A stretch of DNA of 64,000 nucleotides from Sambucus nigra (lineage: Eukaryota > Streptophyta > Magnoliopsida > Dipsacales > Adoxaceae): contig OX422218.1 in the NCBI GenBank assembly GCA_949130495.1, forward strand, positions 39,938,651 through 40,002,650. The letters run 5' to 3'. The translations under genes and the position numbers were made by a program. Under the pieces are notes generated by a model. The model did not search any database, was not told the DNA's origin, and was given only the letters and a program-made list of their open reading frames with translations. This document shows, piece after piece, positions 56,076 through 64,000 of this stretch (the first letter of the stretch is position 1; every line of letters begins with the position of its first letter).

Positions 56076-56810
56076 CGATATATGAGAGATTTCTCTGATT
56101 TCATTAACGAGATGGAGCTAATGGACTTACCCCTAGAAGGGGGTTTGTTTACCTGGTCGAGCCTCAGGGATATGTCGTCATTATCTCAACTAGAAAGATT
56201 TCTTATATCATAGGGTTAGGAGGAGCATTTTCCTGGTGTAATCCAGTCTTGTTTACCTAGGTTGACGTCGGATCATTGTCCTATTCTTCTTGAATGTGGG
56301 GGATGGAGGCAAAGGAGGATTCCGTTTATATTTGAGAATATGTGGCTCAAGGAACCGAATTTTGAGGATAGAGTTAGAGATTGGTGGCTTGGATATGAGG
56401 TGGAAGGGAACACTAGTTTCAGATTGGCTGTAAAGCTAAGTCTGCTCAAAGAAGATTTAAAGAAGTGGAACAGAGAAGTGTTAGGTAATATTCAGGTGGT
56501 TATAACAAGTTTGATGAAGGAGATAAGAAGTCTTGATGAGAAAGAAGAGACATACGGGCTATCGGAAGAGGAGAGGAGAGTTAGAGAGACTAAAAAGGGG
56601 GAGTTAGGGAAGAGGTTATTCAGGAAGAAATCAGTTGGCGACAAAAATCCAGGGTTCTATGCTTGAGGGAAGGAGACTCGAATACTAAGTTCTTTCACAA
56701 AGCTGCAAATGCCCACCGACGCGGGAACTTTATAGGCAAAATTAAAGTTGGGGGAGAGGTGTTCGAAGTGGTGAGTGAGGTGAGGGGGTCCAAGTGGGGG
56801 GAGAGGTGTT
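55983..56810 (+). pseudogene. LINE endonuclease C-terminal half and RT linker (module C6)
   Basis: Frame from 55983 reads CVGGDFNVVRFGTERSNGG, MRDFSDFINEMEL, GGLFTWSS and TSDHCPILL. Two stops lie near 56211-56218, in the same place as in C1. The frame then stays open to 56666, through WNREVLGNIQ, where a 1-base deletion near 56617 shifts the RT linker. C6 keeps Gln where C1 has a stop (8059), so the two copies have decayed independently since their split. Confidence 0.85.
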
Positions 56811-57019
56811 CGAAGATACCCCTTATGTAATTAGAAAGTTAACTCAAGATTTTGGGATTTTATTACAAGGCAAAAGCATAGGCGTTATAATTACAAAGCG
56901 GTATTTTGACAAAATATTTGCAATGTCATTTTATAAAAACAGCCAGTGTTATCTTGAAAAAAGTAGCAGTGGTTTAAATAATAATATTAAAATGTTACTT
57001 TATTTAAATTGAATATCTA

Positions 57020-58070
57020 ATGTTACATACTAAACGTGTTATACTAGTTTGGTCTTAGCGGGGGCATACATGTAGAAATGACGGTAGATAAAGAGATGTA
57101 TATCAAAGGAATCCCTATTGAAGGCCCGAATCTAAGTTTGCACCAAGCTCTACTATAAAGTGTATGCACTAATTTTACCAATTCCCCCAACTCCAATGTT
57201 CCACCACAATACCTCAACGAGGGTTTATGCCTTCTGCGACCATATTGTGTTGACCAGAATAAGATTAAAAATAAAGAATATAACACTTCTACTTAGATGA
57301 AACTAAAATCTATATGTTTTGAATCGTAATGTACACTACTCAAATCAGAATGATACGCGTTGAGTAAAATTAGTAAAATATGCTTTGGGCAAGGTCGTTT
57401 TGAGTAGGGTGTTAAAGTAAAAATAATTACTTGACATGAAACCAACAATAAAAATATATGAAATCGATGGTCATTATAAAAGTTCCAAATACATAAATAC
57501 GCCTACAAAACCTCTAAAACAGGAAGAATGTGGGACTATAATGCATGTTGAAAAGTCGGCTAACCAACGTGCATCATTGTTTACATCGATTGGCCAAAAA
57601 TTTTTTTGTAGCTGTCTGTCAGTGGGCCAATGTGCATCATTTATGTGTCGATTGGCCGGCTTGACTTTATGCATTGTGTCGGCTGACCGACGTGCAGCGT
57701 CATTTGGGATACTGTGCCTTTATAACCTAAATATAATATACATACATGCAATCAAATAATTTATTAGACAAAATGCATATTGTTTTAAAAATGAAGTTCA
57801 CACCTGTTTCAAAATATGCACTACAAATGTAACAATGTACAAGGACTGCATTTTTGTTCCGCAACCGCCCTAATTTGGATATTACATTCTATGGGAAGAA
57901 AAATAAATCTATAAAAATAAGGTAATAAATAGTCTGGTCACAGAAATTAAAATAATTACTCAAGTAAAAAACTGATGTTGGAAAAATTGAATCTATGGTC
58001 TGAAAATACCACGTACAAATCAATGTATAGAATAAGCATCACGATGAAACCACGTTCTGCAGTATTAAAA
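57020..58070. repeat. Module T between C6 and the second module B
   Basis: Matches 25960-27000, including the transition into module B. The two C-T-B joints share the same order and spacing. Confidence 0.75.
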
Positions 58071-59065
58071 AATTGAAATAAAATAGAGAAAACACACAAC
58101 GTTACAAAAACCCAATTTTAAAATAGTAAAAAACACTATCAGATTCCTAATTCCCCCATGTGTTTGTTATTCAGACCAACAAAAAAATTGTGCTACATTC
58201 TTGGGTTAATATTAGGAAAAATGACATTGTTTTTGTCAACTACATAAAATTTTCCTTTTATGCTCCATATAAGTTTCATTTTACCATCTATTTATCATAA
58301 TGTACAACGAAAAATAGATATTATTCAACACAAGAGAACCAACTAAAGACATTACAACAATTTCTTATCCTATGAAATGAATTGTAATATTATGATACAA
58401 TGCCATTACGAAATCTGTACAAATTATATGTAAAAAAAACTTAAATCATTGTTTTTTTTTTTTACCATTTGAGTTCATCCATGCAACGTACATCAAATTG
58501 AAAATCAATTATAAGCATTGAAAAGACTCGCCAACCTCGAAGAAATTGAAGATATTGGAATCTCTTTTTGTAACCTCTGGACGAACATAAAGTTCACAAA
58601 ACCTGAAAAATTTAACAAATATAAACAATAATTAGCTAAATACAAATAAAAACACACAAATAGATCACCTATAGAGACCAACAATGAATTTCAAAATCGA
58701 ATACCTCAATTTGTATTTCTAAATCTGCAAGAAACAAAAACCGATTGCCCAAATAGTTTCTAAATTCATTTTGGGATAAACCGATCAAGTGTGTGTATGT
58801 CTGAGAGATAGAGAGAGAGAGAGAGGGAGAGAGAGAGAGAGAGAGAGAGCATGGCGACAACAATTGGAGGATGACAGTAATCAGGGGGAGATTTTGATCT
58901 CGTGAGAATGATGAGTGTGCGGTGTTATTTTGGAAGAAAGGTGCGGCTGTGATTTTGGTATTTTAGGTTTTATAGAGAAAACAATTTGTGATAGGGGGAA
59001 ACACTTGCGTGGGCCTAAAATTTTTGGAGGAAAAAAACGTCCCACATGTTAGAGTTAGCAGAATG
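58071..59065. repeat. Second module B, first part, uninterrupted at the copia site
   Basis: Matches 27001-27503 joined to 30176-30689. Near 58566 the sequence reads CTCTTTTTGTAACCTCTGG, the empty counterpart of the copia insertion site. The GA microsatellite is at 58803-58849. Confidence 0.8.
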
Positions 59066-59310
59066 CATTTAGAATTCTATTAAAAACGATCATAATATAT
59101 ATAATTATAGATGATTGTTATATTTAGAGTGTCATATAAATTAATTATAATAAGTATATAATGACACTTTATAAAAAAATATCATGTAATCAATATTATA
59201 TAAAAAAAATATCATGTAATCAATATTATTATACTTTTAATGGCTTTTTTTACTAAACTGTCTTAAAGTCATTTTTAACAGTGTAAAAAAAAGGGACTTT
59301 TCTTGTAGTG
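59066..59310 (-). mobile_element. CACTA-type terminus or truncated MITE, second copy
   Basis: Ends at 59310 with ACTTTTCTTGTAGTG and shows the same 32-bp duplication as the copy at 30690-30934. Confidence 0.55.
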
Positions 59311-59830
59311 AAATAACCAATCATTTTTTTTTATAGAGTCTCCGAAGCCTTGTACACTTCGGATTTATTTTTCCTTTTCTTATAATGTCATATGAATAAT
59401 ATATATAATCTTTTGTTAGATAAATAATATAAATTGGGCCAGAGAGAACACCATGAAAGTGAGCTGGTTCGTGGAAAAATGTGAACTTTAAAATCCAATG
59501 TTAAATCCATTTAATAATTGACTACTACAAGTGTAATGCATTTATGAGTGGAGGATCCCAACATAGAACGCCTCACTTCCTCAACCACTTCTATCCACTA
59601 ACTTAAGTTATATGTAGAACAAAAGATGATTAAGTTTAATCCTTGGGAGACGTAAATAAAAAGATGACACGGTAATTGTACATAAAACCATGAAATATCC
59701 CTTCACAACAAACTAAATGTTAAATGTATTTAATTAATAATTGTTCAATTCAGGTGGATAAACATTGGGAGAGAGAAAATTTCTTGGCGGATATCATGAG
59801 TTTACATTTATCAGTATATAGTTTTTTTTC

Positions 59831-59835
<5 letters not shown>
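59311..59835. repeat. Second module B, non-coding
   Basis: Counterpart of 30935-31455. No gene was seen. Confidence 0.6.
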
Positions 59836-59905
<70 letters not shown>

Positions 59906-59931
59906 AGGTGGGGTGGGGTGGGGTGGGTGTG
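59836..59931. repeat. TA microsatellite and G4-type GGGGT repeat
   Basis: TA repeats extend to 59892, followed by GT repeats and GGGGTGGGGTGGGGTGGG at 59910-59927. Four G tracts of at least three separated by single T meet the usual sequence rule for a G-quadruplex on the plus strand. Confidence 0.85.
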
Positions 59932-61011
59932 TGTGTGTCAATATATGTAAGTATGTTTGTATGTATGTATGTGAGTGAAACGCCTTTGTGGCTCTTAAAG
60001 TATATGAATTATTTTTATTAAGCCGACAAGTTTTTTTTTTTGTGTCAAATAAGTCCCTAAAGTTTATATATGGTGTCAGCTTGTCCCTCCCATCTATTTT
60101 GAACGTTAACTTTAATGGAATTTAGAGGTAAAAGTAGTATTTTCGTGTTAATAATAATTAGGAAATAGTTTAAGTAGTTAAAAAACAACCTAAATATTTA
60201 TGAAAAAAATATTTTCGTATTAAAAATAATAAATTTTAACATATTTATTTATAGATAATATTTGTGAAGAAAAAATTCTATGTAAAAAAATTCTATTTTT
60301 TTAGGACAATTGTTATATACACGAAAGGTCGATTTGATTCATAAGTCTTTCGTGGAATGATAAAATTTCAATGTCAAATCCTATAATTTTTCAATCAGTG
60401 TTGTTTGATAACTCTAATTTTTAGATTGACAAAAGTGAGAGGTTTGTTACAATTAATAGCAAAAGTGACAATTGAAAACAGACTGATATACAGAAAATAA
60501 TTTTTAACAAAAAAAATCATTTTTAACGAAAAAAATATATTACAAAAAAGGATTCTAAAGAACAATTCTTAAAAAAAAAACTTACAATAGAAATAATAGT
60601 TCTTAACAATAGAAAAGTTTCAAAAACGTTTTGACAAAAATAAAAATCTAGTTTAACGAGTTAAAAATTTTAAAAATAAAAGGCATTTTTGGCAAAAACA
60701 AGTCAGTTTCGTAGTGAAAAAACGTTTTTCACAAAAACTCGTTTTCAGAGAAAAACAATTAAGAGAATACAGTTTTAGAAAACTATTGACACAATTATAG
60801 AGCAAAATGGAAACAATTTCAACAGGAAAAAAAATTGTTTAGCAAAAAAATAAATTTTAGCAAAAAAGAAATAGCTTTGACAAAAGTAAAACTTGTTTAA
60901 CGAAATATCGTTTTTTTGTGAAAAAATAGGCGAAGAAAAACAAGTTTAAAAAAAAAAATCATTCGGATGGTGAAATTGTCGGAAAACTTTTCCATCCTAT
61001 ATAAGGGGAAA
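59932..61011. other. Second module B, A-rich tract
   Basis: Counterpart of 31531-32616, with the same A-rich words from about 60490 to 60950. No gene was seen. Confidence 0.45.
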
Positions 61012-61150
61012 AAGTTTGATGTTTAGACATCAAACTTTAGATGTCTTGGAGATGTGATTGGTCAACGCTGTTGGCGCGGATCCACATTTCTTATGAAAAT
61101 AAGTCCGCGCCAGCGGCATTTACCAATCACATCTCCATGACATCAAACTT
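61012..61150. mobile_element. Foldback element, second copy
   Basis: Same palindrome and arms as 32617-32756, with a few arm differences that leave most of the pairing intact. Confidence 0.75.
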
Positions 61151-61419
61151 TTGATATCTCAGTGACATCAAACTTTTTTTAGTATATAAGTAAACAAAAT
61201 TTTGCCCACAAAATTGTCAAAAATATGGAAAAATATATTTTTAGACATGGTATTCGTGCAATTTTCTAATGATAAATAAAGGTTAGCAAACATGTAAATT
61301 AATTTGTAAAATGTTTATTTGCCCCTATGTATTACATTTGCAGCGGTGCATCAACAGAACTTTAATATTTGAATTTTGACTTGCAGTTAATTTTGTATAC
61401 GGGATAATGACTAAAATAT
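61151..61419. other. Second module B spacer
   Basis: Counterpart of 32757-33000. Nothing recognised. Confidence 0.4.
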
Positions 61420-62350
61420 TTATTTACCAGACATCACTTGGCACCAACAACCATTTTAGTTATCCACAAACTCTTGTGGTCTTTATTCATATATTTCTGC
61501 CAATTGTCCCAATTTTTTTATTAAAATAGTTAGCTGTTTCTACCAACTATTGTGATCCTTCGGGATTCACATGGGTATTCAATTTCCTACGGGAATCACA
61601 TGGGCATCCACATTGGTATTTCCATATTTTATTGGGAACCAATTATCGTTGCTATTAGATATTGGAAAATGATAGGATACAAGTTTTTTCTCTAAATTAT
61701 CATTGCTCTTAAATATTCCCAAAACTGAGTTGCGCAGTTTTAAATTGTCTATTGGGTCTTGCAGATGGGTATTCTTTTGTAGTTCTTTAAGCCCAACATT
61801 AGAATAAGAGAATCACTTCACAGTTAAGCACATGTAAAAATCTACCAAGAGTCCTAGTTTTTTTCGTGTCAAATCACTCAACTATAACTGCTCTTAAATA
61901 TTTCAAAGTTTCCGGGATATAAAACTGAGTTGCACAGCTGACCGGAGAACTGCTTGATGTTTTCATTTCACTTCTTATAAATTTGGTTTCGTTAATTTAA
62001 ATTTTATTGAAAAAAAATTTATATATTATGTTTTATAAACACTTGTAAGTATAATTTTAAGAGTGGTGCTATAAGTCTCAAATAGCTGTCCCAAAACTCC
62101 CCCCAAAAGTAATTAATTTGGTGTCTTGGCGGGACCCCATAACACAAGACAATACTTAATAGGCAGGTGAGAGAGTAAGTGAAATCCACATCAGATTTGG
62201 GGGAGGTTTTGGGGGAGATTTTTGTACTCATATCATTATTCTAATTTTAAATATTATATAATTGCTCTTAAATATTTCATCTTCCCACTTTCTCGAATAG
62301 ATCGGAATAATCATTATAAGAAATGACGGTGTTCTTTTCATACTTACTAT
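61420..62350. repeat. Repeat E in the second module B
   Basis: Close match to 33001-33970, with the same order of landmarks. Confidence 0.65.
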
Positions 62351-62940
62351 ATAATATTGGGGTGTGTTTGCCTACCATGATTGAAAATCAATGAAAATAA
62401 TGGTGGATATATAAGATTGATATAGTCTTACTTCCATAATTTGCTATGGAAATTTATTTTGTGTGTCTTGAATAAGAAATGTTTTCTATAAAAAAATGGT
62501 AAGACTGTGTGAAACATTTTCAGAAATGTAACTATTGTTTCGATAGACAAACCCAAACCTCAATCATTTTCCTTATGCCTTATCACAAGATATTTGTTCA
62601 CACGTGATACCCATGTCTTTCGCTTTTTTGTCTTCTTTTTTAATTTGTTGGATCAAAGCTGATTTGTTTTCCTTTTTTCACAGGATTGTTTAATTTTTTT
62701 CCTAACAGTCAGTGTAGTGAATCTTTTACAAGTTGGATTCTTAATATTTACTACCATTTAATCTTTGTTTCGAATAAATATTTATATAATTTTCTGAAGT
62801 TGTGTGTAACCCACGGAAACAATGTCATTTTAATAAAATACATACATTTTTTATTTAACAAATAAGAATTGAATTTATGAAAAAATCAAGCGGAGAATAA
62901 AGCTCTTAAGGATGCTCTCATAGTGCTTGACAAGATTGTG
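62351..62940. other. Second module B, no recognised feature
   Basis: Counterpart of 33971-34580. AT-rich, with no conserved frame. Confidence 0.4.
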
Positions 62941-63060
62941 ATGCCCATTGATGCGAATGATCTTTATGTTTTCCGAGAAAGGGAACCAAAAAGCATCTAC
63001 GCAGTTTCCATCATCAAACCATAACAGAAATTATGGAGCTTCATTGGAAAAAGATACAAC
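62941..63060 (+). pseudogene. Copia gag remnant, cut short in the second copy
   Basis: Keeps only GNQKASTQFPSSNHNRNYGA. After about 63055 it runs into 75 bp of unmatched sequence and rejoins module B at 63134 (GGTAGAAAGATTTTG). The knuckle and post-protease parts found at 34757-35080 are missing. Confidence 0.6.
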
Positions 63061-63219
63061 ACTAAGAAAATGTTTATTTTTTTGCTTGCGTTGTAAATTT
63101 TCCTTTTCCCTCCTTAAGAGTTTCATTATTAGTAGATAGGTAGAAAGATTTTGTAATGGTTATCATGTTAAATGAAATCATTCATAGTCTTGATTTAAAA
63201 AAAGAAAAAAAAGACGGAG

Positions 63220-63655
63220 TCGTTTCGAAACTGTGTTATAAAATTACAGCGTGTGCTTTTGAGACACTAATTAAAACGTAATTTTACAACAATTCACAAC
63301 TTTCAATTAACAAAAATCATAGTGTTTTTCAAGCGTAATGTTTCAAACTTGTTTTATTTTAAACTGTAGAGCTAAGTAAATGGTTTGTCGAATAATATTA
63401 CAGTAATTACATAGTCGTCATAATTACAATTTCATTTTAATTAAATAATATTGGTATTTTTTTAAACAAATCACAATGTTAAATAAACGAATCATTGCAT
63501 TATTTTAGAGCAAATCATGGTGTCAGTTTAACAAATATCATTCAAATCCTAATTTTAACATAACTAATATGTTTGACTTTAATTTAAATTTTAGAGTTTA
63601 TTTTTAAAAAAAATCAACGATGTAATTATGATATTTGAGTTGTCTGTCATGTATT
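63220..63655. repeat. Repeat X, diverged copy in the second module B
   Basis: Counterpart of 35255-35700, followed by an AT microsatellite at about 63674-63704. Confidence 0.65.
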
Positions 63656-63669
63656 TATGATTAAAAAAT

Positions 63670-63704
<35 letters not shown>

Positions 63705-63707
<3 letters not shown>

Positions 63708-64000
63708 TAACAACTCGAATACTTTAAACAAAGGTTAAATAAAAATTTATGTTTTTTTTTTAAAAACGAAAACAAACTTCAAAAACTGGGTAATTTATGA
63801 AAATTGAAAATTTGATAAAATGAAGATTTGTGAATGGAAAATAAAAGGAAAATTATATATAAATTCTAAATCCAGAAGATAAAAAAGACAGGTTATATAA
63901 AAACAGTTTGGAATAGTTTTTGTTAAATGAAAACTGACTTAAAAAAAAATCTGATATTTTTTAATAAACAGCCTGACGTTTAATGAGGACACATGAGAGA
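63705..64000. repeat. Second module B running off the window
   Basis: Matches 36196-36540 with some gaps and lacks the 35743-36195 segment. The window ends about 210 bp before the position where a second peptide gene would start, if the duplication continues. Confidence 0.6.

Noticed and set aside
1..64000. Organelle-derived DNA, tRNA or rRNA genes
   Set aside because: No cloverleaf-like or rRNA-like segment was recognised by eye on either strand; a tRNA or rRNA search program would be needed to exclude degenerate ones.

Overview
The window looks like intergenic or heterochromatic DNA from a flowering plant, probably a eudicot. It is AT-rich and holds plant-type LINE ORF1 relatives of the DUF4283 class with CCHC knuckles, Ty1/copia pieces with initiator-Met-tRNA primer sites, CACTA-like termini, and long tandem repeats. 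No bacterial operons, rRNA, tRNA or CRISPR were seen. Almost every long open frame belongs to a decayed mobile element. The only plausible host gene is a small cysteine-rich peptide gene near 36.75-37.15 kb, and it appears frameshifted. Species and chromosome position cannot be told from the sequence alone.

The window is a mosaic of modules that recur in the same orientation. The left block (1-9454) holds module T, an array of about nine 168-bp units, three 213-bp units, a CACTA-like terminus, module C1 (two LINE 5' parts head to head) and T again. It is repeated at about 48194-58070. Between 9455 and 15614 lie about 1.2-kb tandem units carrying a small minus-strand LTR element (10025-11964) with a fragment of a TruA-type tRNA pseudouridine synthase. 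A second copy of this block is at about 41407-45792. From 15615 to 25810 come three more C modules, two of them a perfect-phase 3.85-kb tandem duplication sharing a 0.94-kb internal deletion. Module B (about 26-36.5 kb) is repeated at 57-64 kb, but only the first copy holds a rearranged copia element (27504-30170).

After the peptide gene come diverged pieces of B and of the 1.2-kb unit (37.7-41.4 kb), then the second TruA/1.2-kb block, a stub of C (45793-46523), an unrelated sequence and an internally deleted minus-strand LINE (47095-48150), which lead into the second T-R168-R213-C-T-B series. The architecture is best read as recurrent unequal exchange and segmental duplication acting on nested transposons. 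The points most worth following are the host-gene-carrying LTR element with its target-site duplication and empty sites, the inverted copia composite that looks like an autointegration or strand-switch product, and the two-domain knottin-like gene with a repeat-specific deletion.
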